From positions 1 to 25,757 of the forward strand of contig JASHQT010000062.1 of assembly GCA_030039005.1 (NCBI GenBank): a DNA stretch of 25,757 bases, read 5' to 3'. The notes beneath the pieces were generated by a model. That model searched no databases, had not been told where the DNA came from, and saw nothing but the letters and a program-made list of their open reading frames with translations. The stretch comes from Bryobacteraceae bacterium. Its GTDB lineage: Bacteria > Acidobacteriota > Terriglobia > Bryobacterales > Bryobacteraceae. The position numbers and the translations under genes were made by a program. Shown one piece after another: positions 1-7,597 of this stretch. The number at the start of each line of letters is the position of its first letter. Within the stretch, counting starts at the first letter, position 1.

Positions 1-1
1 T

Positions 2-196
2 ACCGCCGCCAAGGTGCGCGTTCTGGTCGAATGGTCCGATCATCGCCGGAGCTGGGCCACCGTCGGCGTCTCCGACAACGTCATCGAAGCCAGTTGGGGT
101 GCGCTCGTCGACGCCATCCGCCTGGAGCTCATGCGCCTCACCGAGCAGGACGAAAACCTCGACCGGCTCGTCGAAGACTACTCCTGGGGCGTCTAA
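2..196 (+). CDS. cimA: (R)-citramalate synthase, C-terminal fragment (partial at window edge)
   Basis: Only the last 64 codons are present; the frame is open to the left edge, so the gene starts outside the window. The visible residues match the end of the regulatory (LeuA dimer) domain of the citramalate synthase/2-isopropylmalate synthase family. The stretch [20 protein letters not shown] (residues about 21-40 of the fragment) is very typical of CimA C-termini. CimA condenses pyruvate and acetyl-CoA to citramalate in the threonine-independent route to isoleucine, and this domain carries the feedback site. The catalytic TIM barrel lies outside the window, so substrate choice (citramalate or isopropylmalate synthase) rests on the tail alone. 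A GTG at 14 is in frame but is an internal valine, not a start. A strong stem-loop follows 9 bp after the stop. Confidence 0.75.
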   Translation, partial: TAAKVRVLVEWSDHRRSWATVGVSDNVIEASWGALVDAIRLELMRLTEQDENLDRLVEDYSWGV

Positions 197-205
197 ACCT
201 GTGTG

Positions 206-227
206 GCGTTCACACTCGTGTGAACGC
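206..227 (+). terminator. Perfect 9-bp stem-loop after cimA (terminator-like, no T-tract)
   Basis: The arms GCGTTCACA (206-214) and TGTGAACGC (219-227) pair perfectly around the 4-nt loop CTCG. The hairpin starts 9 bp after the cimA stop and ends 11 bp before the Uma2 start. No run of T follows on either strand, so it is not a textbook Rho-independent terminator. It could protect the cimA mRNA end, act with Rho, or be an inverted-repeat operator or a member of a dispersed repeat family. The structure is plain in the sequence; its function is inferred. Confidence 0.45.
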
Positions 228-238
228 ATGGCTTAAAA

Positions 239-786
239 ATGTCCACCCTCCTCACGTCCAACCAGTTCCTGGCGTTGCCCGACGAGCTGGATCAGAACGG
301 CAATCGCATCAAAGTCGAACTGATCGGAGGTGAAGTCGTCCGCATGCCACCCGCGTCCCTATTGCACGACCTTATCAAGAATAAGATCCACGAGCTGTTG
401 ATGGATTTCCTCCGCGGCAATCCTCAACTCACCTTAAGAGTCTCGTCGAGATCGGCGCGCTGGTGAGCAACACCGATGCCTTCATTCCGGATGTCTCCGT
501 GGTGACCCGAGCCAGTATATCCACTGAATCAAGAATCTATCGCGGCTCCCCCGAAATCGCCATCGAAGTGGTCTCCCCCACTGACACTGTCAGGAATGTC
601 AAGTGCAAAGTCGATGCCTATTTTGAAGGCGGCGCCAAGTCCGTTTGGATCGTCTTCCCCGAATCCCGCGCCATCCAAGTGTTCAACCCCGAATCCATCC
701 GCGAGTTGAAAGCCGACCAACCCATCACCGATCCGCTCCTCCCCGGCTTCTCCCCGCCCGTGTCCGCTTTCTTCGACCTCGCCTGA
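239..786 (+). pseudogene. Uma2-family PD-(D/E)XK nuclease-like protein, broken by a frameshift
   Basis: The frame starting at 239 (MSTLLTSNQF...) runs well to the residues NPQLT and then ends at a TGA at 464-466 after an unrelated tail. The rest of the protein continues in another frame from about 433 (LKSLVEIGALVSNTD...) to the stop at 784-786. The whole span is 548 bp, one base short of 183 codons, so a single-base deletion around 433-440 explains it. Rejoined, the protein would be about 182 residues, matching the intact 185-residue neighbour at 1021-1578. Uma2 landmarks are present in the two halves: ELIGGEVV, then PDVSVV, EIAIEVVSP and a lysine in KCKVDAY, the likely PD-(D/E)XK core. The biological role of Uma2 proteins is unknown. 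It could be a true pseudogene, a sequencing error, or a site of programmed slippage, although no classic slippery heptamer is evident. Confidence 0.8.
709..786 (+). repeat. Direct repeat, copy 1 (3' end of first Uma2 gene)
   Basis: This 78-bp stretch matches 1501-1578, the 3' end of the second Uma2 gene, at 70 of 78 positions by hand count, including 23 identical bases at its left end. The copies are 792 bp apart. It marks the two Uma2 genes as tandem duplicates whose 3' ends are better conserved than the rest, perhaps through gene conversion. Confidence 0.75.
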
Positions 787-1020
787 GTCACAGTTCTCCC
801 CGCCTCTATCTGCCAGCCCGCGTGCTGTTTCCCCCGTCCCCAAACCCCAGCCCCGGTTCGCATTGCTAATCTCCTCGCGCACAAATGATCCTTTCCCTCC
901 ACGCTACTTCGAGTTCGCCGAACTTTCGCCGCTCTGCGAGAAAAAATCGCCGCACCCCACAGCATCCCTCCTCCCCCTTCTCCGGATGGAACCCGGCCGC
1001 CGCGCGCTAAAATGAAATGG

Positions 1021-1578
1021 ATGGCGGCGACAACCCTCCTCACCTCCGATCAGTTCGTGGCGTTGCCCGAGGAATTCGACGATCACGGCAACCCTATCTA
1101 TCAAGAACTGATTCACGGCGAGGTGGTCACCATGGCCCGGCCGGCAAAGCGGCATCAGATTATCCAAAACAACATCCTCAAGGCTCTGGTCATCTATTTG
1201 GACCAAAACAGAACCCTCGGCCTAACGGCTTTCCAAGACGCAGAATATATCGTCAGCGGCAGTGATTCCTTCATCCCAGACGTAAGCGTGCTGGCAGTAA
1301 ACCGCTTGAATCCCCCCGAGGAGACGTATGTTCACGGCGCCCCCGAGCTTGCAATCGAAGTCGTTTCCCCTAACGAAAGCGCAGGTCACCTCCGCCTCAA
1401 GACTGACGCGTATCTCGCCAACGGTTCCCATTCCGTCTGGATCGTCTTTCCCGAAGTCCGCTCGGTCATGATCTACACCCGCGACTCCATTCACGAGCTC
1501 AAAGCCGACCAACCCATCACCGACCCGCTGCTCCCCGGCTTCTCCGCGCCCGTCTCCGCCTTCTTCGCGCTCACCTGA
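1021..1578 (+). CDS. Uma2-family PD-(D/E)XK nuclease-like protein (intact)
   Basis: The intact protein has 185 residues, the usual Uma2 length. Landmarks in order are the N-terminal LLTSDQFVALPEEF segment, an acidic ELIHGEVV strand, FIPDVSVL, ELAIEVVSP and a lysine in RLKTDAYLANG, followed by SVWIVFPE. This is the restriction-endonuclease-like core of the family, and the putative catalytic acid and lysine residues are kept. The ATG at 1021 (MAATTLL) is chosen over the in-frame ATG at 1012 because the paralogue begins MSTLLTSNQF at the equivalent place. No strong ribosome binding site is visible for either. Uma2 proteins are abundant and duplicated in cyanobacteria and some acidobacteria, and their cellular role is unproven. 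It lies just downstream of its frameshifted copy, with 225 bp (1-based 787-1011 plus a few codons) showing no gene or clear signal between them. Confidence 0.85.
   Translation: MAATTLLTSDQFVALPEEFDDHGNPIYQELIHGEVVTMARPAKRHQIIQNNILKALVIYLDQNRTLGLTAFQDAEYIVSGSDSFIPDVSVLAVNRLNPPEETYVHGAPELAIEVVSPNESAGHLRLKTDAYLANGSHSVWIVFPEVRSVMIYTRDSIHELKADQPITDPLLPGFSAPVSAFFALT
1501..1578 (+). repeat. Direct repeat, copy 2 (3' end of second Uma2 gene)
   Basis: Partner of 709-786 (70 of 78 bases identical by hand count). Both copies encode the residues KADQPITDPLLPGFS followed by a PVSAFF ending. Confidence 0.75.
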
Positions 1579-1586
1579 CCCCCTCA

Positions 1587-2135
1587 ATGCGCCACTTCTT
1601 CACGCGATCCATCCCAGCGTTCTCGCGCGTTCTCCTGGTCGAAAGCGGCAGCCGCGATCTCTTCGAGAAGCTGCTACCCATCCTCTACCAAAATCATCCC
1701 GGCATGACCTGTGACCTGGTCACCTGCTACGCCGGCGCTCCCAAGAGCTTCCGCGAGGACCAGGGCGCCGTCTACCACGTCACTGATTACCCCGCCGGCC
1801 CCGCGCGCCAGCGCTTCTACCGCGAGCTTGCCGCCAACCGATACAACAACACCGGCATCATTTGTTCCGCCGAGCCCATCATGACCAAGTGGAAATGGAT
1901 GCTCGCCGCCCGCCTGCCCGCCAAGGTTTTCGTAGTCAATGAAAACGGCGATTACTTCTGGCTGGATTACGGACACCTGGAAAACATTCGCTATTTCATG
2001 CTGTACCGCGCCGGCCTCACCGGCTCGGGCGCTGTCCGCACCATCGCGCGAGTGGTATTGTTCCCCTTCAGCCTGCTATACCTGATCTTGTACGCCATGC
2101 TGGTTCATTCCCGGAGGATCTTGCGAACCCTATGA
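1587..2135 (+). CDS. Hypothetical protein with a C-terminal membrane helix
   Basis: This 182-residue protein is not assigned to a named family. The N-terminal part (about residues 12-50: RVLLVESGSRDLFEKLLP, then TCDLVTCYAG) has the beta-strand/helix rhythm of a Rossmann-like fold, reminiscent of glycosyltransferase N-domains. A conserved-looking middle (GIICSAEPIMTKWKWMLAAR, then KVFVVNENGDYFWLD) follows. The C-terminus (about 150-173) is one hydrophobic helix ending in basic residues, which suggests a protein lying on the inner face of the membrane. It starts 8 bp after the Uma2 stop. Its own stop overlaps the next start in an ATGA, so it is probably co-translated with the oxidoreductase. 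A role in envelope glycan synthesis is only a guess. Confidence 0.7.
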   Translation: MRHFFTRSIPAFSRVLLVESGSRDLFEKLLPILYQNHPGMTCDLVTCYAGAPKSFREDQGAVYHVTDYPAGPARQRFYRELAANRYNNTGIICSAEPIMTKWKWMLAARLPAKVFVVNENGDYFWLDYGHLENIRYFMLYRAGLTGSGAVRTIARVVLFPFSLLYLILYAMLVHSRRILRTL

Positions 2136-3085
2136 AAGCGGTCTTCGTCGAACAACCCGGCGGCCTGGAAAAACTCAAATACGCGGAGGTCGCGAAACCC
2201 TCGCCCGGCCCTGGTCAGGCGCTTGTGAAGCTCGCCGCCTCCGGCGTGAACTACATCGATGTGTATTTCCGCATGGGCGTGTATCCGGCGTCTCCGCCCA
2301 TCATCCTCGGCAGCGAAGGCGCGGGCACTGTGGAATCTGTCGCGCCCGATGTGAAGAACGTCGCGCCCGGCGATCGCGTCGCCTATGCCATGCCGCGCGG
2401 CTCTTACGCCGAGTATCAGGCGGTCCCCGCCTGGCAACTGGTGAAAATCCCCGCTTCCGTCGATTTCGAGACCGCCGCGGCCGCCATCCTCCAGGGCATG
2501 ACCGCGCATTACCTCACGCATTCCACCTATCCGCTCAAACCCGGCGACTCTTGCCTGATCCATGCCGCCGCCGGCGGCACCGGCCGATTGATCGTCCAGA
2601 TGGCCAAAATGCTGGGCGCGCACGTCATTGGAACCGTGGGCAGCGAAGAGAAGGCGGAAGAAGCCCGGCGCGCCGGCGCCGACGACGTCATCATCTATAC
2701 AAAAGAGGATTTCGTCGCCAAGGCCAAAGGCGTGCACGTCGTCTATGACTCGGTAGGTCAGGCCACCTTCTCGCAGAGCCTCGATTGCCTGCGCCCGCGC
2801 GGGATGATGGTCAGCTTCGGCAATGCCAGCGGCCCGGTGAAGGAAATCTCTCCGCTCCTTCTGATGCAGAAGGGTTCGATTTTCCTGACTCGTCCTACGC
2901 TCGGCAACTACGCAGCAACTCCCGAGGAACTCGATTGGCGCGCCGGCGACGTATTGACTTGGATCAGCCAGGGCAAACTGAAAATCCACGTTCACAAGGT
3001 GTATCCGCTGTCCGCTGCTTCCCAAGCACAGAGCGATTTGGAAAGCCGCAAAACCACCGGAAAGCTGCTGCTGCGTGTCGCCTGA
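2132..3085 (+). CDS. qorA: Zinc-independent quinone oxidoreductase (MDR superfamily)
   Basis: The 317-residue protein has the full layout of NADPH:quinone oxidoreductases of the medium-chain dehydrogenase/reductase superfamily. There is an N-terminal GroES-like domain (GVNYIDVYFRMGVYP, then GSEGAGTVESV), then a Rossmann domain whose dinucleotide loop reads AAAGGTGRLIVQMAKMLGA (about residues 145-163), and a C-terminal return to the first domain. The cysteine and histidine zinc ligands of alcohol dehydrogenases are absent, as expected for the QOR branch. It would reduce quinones, or act on enoyl/enone substrates, with NADPH in the cytoplasm. The start overlaps the upstream stop by 4 bp. Exact substrate is unknown. 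Confidence 0.88.
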   Translation: MKAVFVEQPGGLEKLKYAEVAKPSPGPGQALVKLAASGVNYIDVYFRMGVYPASPPIILGSEGAGTVESVAPDVKNVAPGDRVAYAMPRGSYAEYQAVPAWQLVKIPASVDFETAAAAILQGMTAHYLTHSTYPLKPGDSCLIHAAAGGTGRLIVQMAKMLGAHVIGTVGSEEKAEEARRAGADDVIIYTKEDFVAKAKGVHVVYDSVGQATFSQSLDCLRPRGMMVSFGNASGPVKEISPLLLMQKGSIFLTRPTLGNYAATPEELDWRAGDVLTWISQGKLKIHVHKVYPLSAASQAQSDLESRKTTGKLLLRVA

Positions 3086-4139
3086 CCGCACCGCGATTCC
3101 CTTCACGGAGCTGAAACTGGACGCGCTGCTCGTCTCCGCGCCGCCGAACGTCCGGTACCTCTGTGGATTCACCGGCGACAATGGCCTGCTGCTGGTCACG
3201 CCCCAATCGCAAACCTTGTTCACCGATCCGCGGTTCACGATTCAGGCTGCCCAAGAGTGTTCGTGCGAAGTCAAGACCGTTACCAAAACTCCGCTCGATC
3301 AAGCTGCGCTCCAGATCATCCGGCGCAAGCGCCTCAAGCGCGTCGGATTTGAAGCCACCCGCGTTTCTTACGAAGTTTTCGAGCGTCTCGAAAAAGGATT
3401 GCCGCGCGGCTCCACGCTCATTCCGGCCGGTCCCGTGGTGGACCGTCTGCGCATGGTGAAATCCGAGGGGGAACTCGCGCGCATCCGCCGCAGCGTGCTC
3501 ACGAACTCGGAAGCTTTCGAGAAGGCCGTCCGGTCCATCCGCCCCGGAGTGCGCGAATCGTCCATCGCGGCCGAGCTTGAATACCAGATGCGACGCCTGG
3601 GCGCCGAGAAACCGGCGTTTGAAACCATCGTGGCCGCAGGACCGCGCTCGGCGCTCCCGCACGCGCAGCCCACCGCGCGCACACTCGCTAATCATGAGCT
3701 GCTGCTGATCGACATGGGCGCCTGCCAGGACGGCTACATGAGCGACATGACTCGCGTGCTGTTCCTCGGCACACCCAGCCGCCGCGTACGCACCATGTAC
3801 AGAGCCGTATTGAATGCCCAACTGGCTGCCATCGATGCCGTCCGCCCTGGCGTCACCGCTGCGCATGTCGATCGCGCGGCGCGCCGCGTGCTCGAGCAAG
3901 AGGGCCTCGGGAAAGAATTCGTGCATTCCACCGGTCACGGCCTTGGCCTCGAGATCCACGAAGGCCCGCGGCTCGGCCGCCGCGACAAGACCAAGCTGGA
4001 ACCCGGCATGGCCATTACAATTGAGCCTGGTGCCTACATCCGCGACTTCTGCGGCATTCGCATCGAAGACACTGTATTGGTAACGAAGAACGGCAGCGAA
4101 ATTCTCACTCCCACGTCGAAGGAGCTCAGGCTGCTCTAG
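3075..4139 (+). CDS. pepP: M24-family Xaa-Pro aminopeptidase
   Basis: The 354-residue protein has the small creatinase-like N-domain (about 1-125) and the M24 pita-bread catalytic domain. All five metal ligands are visible in order: Asp in LLLIDMGA, Asp in YMSDMTR, His in HSTGHGLGLEIHE, Glu in ITIEPGAY and Glu in IRIEDTV. It should remove N-terminal residues before proline, using two divalent metals. The GTG start at 3075 overlaps the oxidoreductase stop by 11 bp and is favoured because the N-domain (KLDALLVSAPPNVRYLCGF) begins soon after. accB begins 1 bp after its stop. An M24 peptidase next to efp-accB-accC is a common bacterial arrangement (yqhT in Bacillus); efp is absent here. The symbol is by family only. 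Confidence 0.88.
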   Translation: MSPDRTAIPFTELKLDALLVSAPPNVRYLCGFTGDNGLLLVTPQSQTLFTDPRFTIQAAQECSCEVKTVTKTPLDQAALQIIRRKRLKRVGFEATRVSYEVFERLEKGLPRGSTLIPAGPVVDRLRMVKSEGELARIRRSVLTNSEAFEKAVRSIRPGVRESSIAAELEYQMRRLGAEKPAFETIVAAGPRSALPHAQPTARTLANHELLLIDMGACQDGYMSDMTRVLFLGTPSRRVRTMYRAVLNAQLAAIDAVRPGVTAAHVDRAARRVLEQEGLGKEFVHSTGHGLGLEIHEGPRLGRRDKTKLEPGMAITIEPGAYIRDFCGIRIEDTVLVTKNGSEILTPTSKELRLL

Positions 4140-4140
4140 C

Positions 4141-4596
4141 ATGTCGAACGATGAAATTAAAGAGCTGATCCAGCTCGTGCTGGAAAGTGGTATCGCGGAA
4201 CTCGAGATTGAGCGCGGCGGCGATCGCGTTCGCATCCGGCGAACGATTGAGGCGCCGGCCGCGGCTCCGGTCAGCGCCGCCGTTCCCACCGTGGAGATTC
4301 CTCACCTGGCCTCCGCTACGGCGCCGGCGGCTTCCTCACCTGAATCCGCTTCGAACGAGTACATTCAAAAATCTCCCATTGTAGGCACGTTCTATGAATC
4401 GCCGAAACCCGGAGATCCGCCCTTCGTGAAGATCGGCGATGCCGTCGAGGCTGGCCAGATTCTCTGCATTATCGAATCCATGAAATTGATGAACGAGATC
4501 GAGTCCGACGTCGCCGGCACCGTTGTCGCCAAGCTGGTCGAGAACGGCCGCCCGGTCGAATACGGAGAAGCCCTGTTCGCCATCCGTCCGCATTGA
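4141..4596 (+). CDS. accB: Biotin carboxyl carrier protein of acetyl-CoA carboxylase
   Basis: The 151-residue protein has the BCCP plan. An N-terminal helical segment (1-35, MSNDEIKELIQLVLESGIAE) binds biotin carboxylase in known BCCPs. An Ala/Pro-rich linker covers about 38-70, and the biotinyl domain about 75-151. The biotin-attachment site reads ESMKLMNEIES with the target lysine at residue 115. The domain also carries SPIVGTFYESPKPGDPPFV, the BCCP thumb region, which marks an acetyl-CoA carboxylase carrier. It carries CO2 from AccC to a carboxyltransferase for malonyl-CoA synthesis. It sits 1 bp after the peptidase gene and 15 bp before accC. It could also serve the acyl-CoA carboxyltransferase encoded on the facing strand. 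Confidence 0.95.
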   Translation: MSNDEIKELIQLVLESGIAELEIERGGDRVRIRRTIEAPAAAPVSAAVPTVEIPHLASATAPAASSPESASNEYIQKSPIVGTFYESPKPGDPPFVKIGDAVEAGQILCIIESMKLMNEIESDVAGTVVAKLVENGRPVEYGEALFAIRPH

Positions 4597-4611
4597 TTGT
4601 TTTGAAGTGAT

Positions 4612-5958
4612 ATGTTCCAGAAGATTCTCATCGCCAATCGGGGCGAGATCGCCGTTCGCGTCATCTGCGCCTGCAAAGATCTGGGCATCAAAACCGTCGC
4701 CGTGTATTCGGAAGCCGACCGCCACAGCCTGCACGTGCGTTTCGCCGACGAAGCAATTTGTATAGGACCAGCAAAGAGTTCGCGCAGCTATCTCGACATT
4801 CCTTCCGTCATCAGCGCGGCCGAGATCACCAATGTCGACGCCATCCATCCCGGCTACGGATTTCTGAGCGAGAATGCCGATTTCGCCGAGGTGTGCGAAG
4901 CGTCCGGCATCAAGTTCATCGGCCCCAAGCCGGATGTTACACGCGCGATGGGCCTCAAACAACTTGCGCGCGCGGCCATGGCCGAATGCGGCGTGCCTAT
5001 TTTGCCAGGCTCCCAGGGAATTCTCCAGAATTCCGAGGAAGCGCTCGAAACCGCGCAGCGCATCGGATACCCGGTGATGCTCAAAGCATCCGCCGGCGGT
5101 GGGGGCCGCGGCATGCGCATGGTGCACGGGGCTGCCGAGCTGCCCTCGTTATTGTCCCAAGCGCAGCAGGAAGCCGGCGCCGCGTTTTCGGTGCCCGACG
5201 TCTACATGGAGAAACTCGTCGTGGCGCCGCGGCATATCGAGTTTCAGGTGCTCGCGGACGAACACGGCAACGTCGAGATTCTGGGCGAACGCGATTGTTC
5301 CATCCAGCGACGGCATCAGAAGCTACTCGAAGAAGCGCCCTCGCCGGCGATGACGCCCGAGTTGCGCACAACGATGCGGAACAAGTTGGCTGCCGCCATG
5401 AAGCAAATCGGGTACACCAATGCCGGAACGATCGAGTTTTTGATGGGCCAAAACGGCAATCTGTATTTCATCGAAGTAAACGCGCGCATTCAGGTGGAGC
5501 ATCCGGTCACCGAATCGATCACGGGCCTCGATCTAGTGAAAAGTCAGATATTGATCGCCGCGGGTTACAAATTGACTGAAATCATCCGGCAACCGGTGAC
5601 GATTCGCGGTCACGCCATCGAGTGCCGCATCAACGCGGAAAACCCCGACACCTTTGCGCCCTCGCCGGGCCGCATCACGGCGCTGAACTTGCCGGGCGAT
5701 GTCGGCATTCGCGTCGATACGGCGGCTTATACCGACTACGTGATTCCGCCGTTCTACGATTCTCTGGTGGCGAAATTGATCGCCTATGGCCACGACCGCG
5801 CGGAGGCCATCGCGCGCATGCGGCGGGCACTCGACATGTTCGTGGTGGAGGGCATTTATACGACTATTCCATTACACCAGCGCATCATGCAGGATGCCGA
5901 TTTCATTTCAGGAAAATTCGACACGTCGTTTCTTACTTCGCGATCTCGCTCTCACTGA
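4612..5958 (+). CDS. accC: Biotin carboxylase subunit of acetyl-CoA carboxylase
   Basis: At 448 residues it has the normal length of a stand-alone biotin carboxylase. Order: biotin-carboxylase N-domain ([17 protein letters not shown], then [15 protein letters not shown]), ATP-grasp domain with the lysine and glycine-rich loop [14 protein letters not shown] (about residues 158-171), the [15 protein letters not shown] strand, the metal-binding [16 protein letters not shown] segment, and the C-domain ([12 protein letters not shown]). It uses ATP and bicarbonate to carboxylate biotin on AccB in the first step of fatty acid synthesis. No carrier domain is fused. The 3' end overlaps the facing AtuA-like gene by 26 bp (5933-5958), so transcription of the two operons converges here with no room for a terminator between them. 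Confidence 0.96.
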   Translation: MFQKILIANRGEIAVRVICACKDLGIKTVAVYSEADRHSLHVRFADEAICIGPAKSSRSYLDIPSVISAAEITNVDAIHPGYGFLSENADFAEVCEASGIKFIGPKPDVTRAMGLKQLARAAMAECGVPILPGSQGILQNSEEALETAQRIGYPVMLKASAGGGGRGMRMVHGAAELPSLLSQAQQEAGAAFSVPDVYMEKLVVAPRHIEFQVLADEHGNVEILGERDCSIQRRHQKLLEEAPSPAMTPELRTTMRNKLAAAMKQIGYTNAGTIEFLMGQNGNLYFIEVNARIQVEHPVTESITGLDLVKSQILIAAGYKLTEIIRQPVTIRGHAIECRINAENPDTFAPSPGRITALNLPGDVGIRVDTAAYTDYVIPPFYDSLVAKLIAYGHDRAEAIARMRRALDMFVVEGIYTTIPLHQRIMQDADFISGKFDTSFLTSRSRSH

Positions 5959-6265
5959 CTTCGATTTCCATGCGCAGGAGCGCCGCGCCGAGCGTTTTGC
6001 CTTGCGCGTCGACGCGCAGCGACAAGGTCCCGCCTCCGCCCAGCGCTTCATACAACAGGAAATTCAGGGCGCCGAGGTTCGGCAGTTCGTAGCGCTCGAC
6101 CTTCCCTTTAACCATTTCGCCAAAGAAACGTTTTACCCGTTCGGCGGTGACTTCCCGCGCCAACACCGGGTAATGCCGCGGGTCAAACGCAATGATGCCG
6201 ATGTTCGAGGTATCGCCTTTGTCGCCCGAGCGTGCGTGCGCGATGCGGGAAAGCGGGATTTTCAC
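5933..6265 (-). CDS. AtuA-like C-terminal (ferredoxin-fold) protein, stand-alone
   Basis: This 110-residue protein matches the small C-terminal domain that follows the main domain in AtuA (acyclic terpene utilization) proteins. It has the typical start [20 protein letters not shown] (residues 3-22) and later [22 protein letters not shown]. The GTG start overlaps the stop of the upstream gene in a GTGA, so the two are probably translationally coupled and form a two-chain AtuA. In Pseudomonas the two parts are one protein; the exact AtuA reaction is unproven. Its last 26 bp lie inside the 3' end of accC on the other strand. A longer open frame upstream is rejected because it runs through the larger AtuA gene. 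Confidence 0.85.
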   Translation of the reverse strand: MKIPLSRIAHARSGDKGDTSNIGIIAFDPRHYPVLAREVTAERVKRFFGEMVKGKVERYELPNLGALNFLLYEALGGGGTLSLRVDAQGKTLGAALLRMEIEVSESEIAK

Positions 6266-7596
6266 GCCACCACCTCCACGGAGGTGTGAATGAGCTCGCG
6301 TGGAATCAATGCAGGCCAATAGGCGACCACTTCGCGGACCGGCGGCCGGCCGTCGCCGAAACCGGTGGCGGTGGGAGGGCCGCTCAACACCAACGGGATC
6401 AGTTCGCGGGTGAATCGATCCACCGCGCTGCGATCCTGGCCCCGGACTCCGATCCGGAGTTGGACTTCGGGCGGATCGGGGTTGGGCACGGCGACCGGGC
6501 CGTGGCAGGCGTTGACACCAAAGAATTCCGTGTAGATTTCTTCGAATTTGAGCCCGAGCTGATGCAGGCGTTGGCGCGCGATGCGGTCGGCGGCGCGCGA
6601 TTTCTCCAGAGCCTGTGGCGCGCTGAAAACCAGCGTGCCGACGGCCTTCCAGCCGTAGGAATAGGCGATGGAAAGCTTCAACATCTCCGGGCGCGGGCCG
6701 CCGCGAATTCCGGAAACCTGCACGCGATCGGGCCCCGAGTCCTTGAGCTGGATCGTGGTGAAATCGGCGCTGCAATCCGGCGTGATGTAATTCTTCGGAT
6801 CGCCGAGCTCATAGAGCAGTTGCTCTTTGACGATATCGGCGGAGACGCGGCCGCCAGTGCCTTCGTGCTTGGTGATGCTGAAGCGGCCGTCGGGCTCGGC
6901 CTCGATGATGGGATAGCCGATGTTGGCCATGTCGGGGATAGATTCCCAACGCACCTGGCAATTGCCGCCGGTGGTCTGCGCGCCGCATTCAACAATATGG
7001 CCGGCAATTGTTCCGGCGGCGAGTTTGTCCCATTCGTTCGCTTTCCAGCCGAAGCGATGGATCATGGGGCCGAGCGACAGCGCGGTGTCGGTGCAGCGGC
7101 CGGCGATGACGACGTCGGCGCCGGTGGCCAGGGCTTCGGCGAGAGGGAACGCGCCGATGTACGCGTTAGCGCTCAGGATGCGAGCGCGAATCGCGCTGAG
7201 CGGTTCGCTGGTTTCCATGTTTTTCATGGCTTGGCCCGAGGCGAGAAATTCATCCAGACGCGAGAAAACGTCGTCGCCCAACACGACGGCGACTTTGAGG
7301 GACGGCGCCAAACGCTTTACCTCGCGCGCGCAGGCGATGGGATTGACGCCGCCCGCGTTGGCGATCACCGTGACTTCGCGTTGGATGAGACGCCGCTGAA
7401 GGAGGCCGATGAGGGGAGGGAAATCGCGTGCGTAGCCGAGATTCGGATCAGCCTCCTTCTGTTTTTGCAGGATGGACATGGTGATCTCGGCCAAGTAATC
7501 GAGCGCGAGGTAATCGATGGGACCTTGCTCGACCAGGCGCACGGGCGCTTCGAGCCAATCACCCCAGAAGCCTTGGCCGTTGGCGATGCGGATCAC
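6262..7596 (-). CDS. Acyclic terpene utilization AtuA-family protein (DUF1446), N-terminal part
   Basis: The 444-residue protein begins with the family signature IRIANGQGFWGDWLEAPVRL and DYLALDYLAEITMSILQKQK. The middle holds IANAGGVNPIACA and VVIAGRCTDTALSLGPMIHRFGW, both strongly conserved in AtuA/DUF1446 proteins. AtuA is essential for citronellol/geraniol breakdown in Pseudomonas, but its reaction is not established, and many bacteria hold homologues beside other acyl-CoA carboxylases. The GTG start lies 1 bp after the stop of the carboxylase gene and is favoured because the signature starts at residue 2. The C-terminal domain is encoded by the next, overlapping gene. Together the three genes suggest breakdown of a branched or terpenoid acyl-CoA; the substrate is inferred only from family. 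Confidence 0.88.
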   Translation of the reverse strand: MIRIANGQGFWGDWLEAPVRLVEQGPIDYLALDYLAEITMSILQKQKEADPNLGYARDFPPLIGLLQRRLIQREVTVIANAGGVNPIACAREVKRLAPSLKVAVVLGDDVFSRLDEFLASGQAMKNMETSEPLSAIRARILSANAYIGAFPLAEALATGADVVIAGRCTDTALSLGPMIHRFGWKANEWDKLAAGTIAGHIVECGAQTTGGNCQVRWESIPDMANIGYPIIEAEPDGRFSITKHEGTGGRVSADIVKEQLLYELGDPKNYITPDCSADFTTIQLKDSGPDRVQVSGIRGGPRPEMLKLSIAYSYGWKAVGTLVFSAPQALEKSRAADRIARQRLHQLGLKFEEIYTEFFGVNACHGPVAVPNPDPPEVQLRIGVRGQDRSAVDRFTRELIPLVLSGPPTATGFGDGRPPVREVVAYWPALIPRELIHTSVEVVA

Positions 7597-7597
7597 G

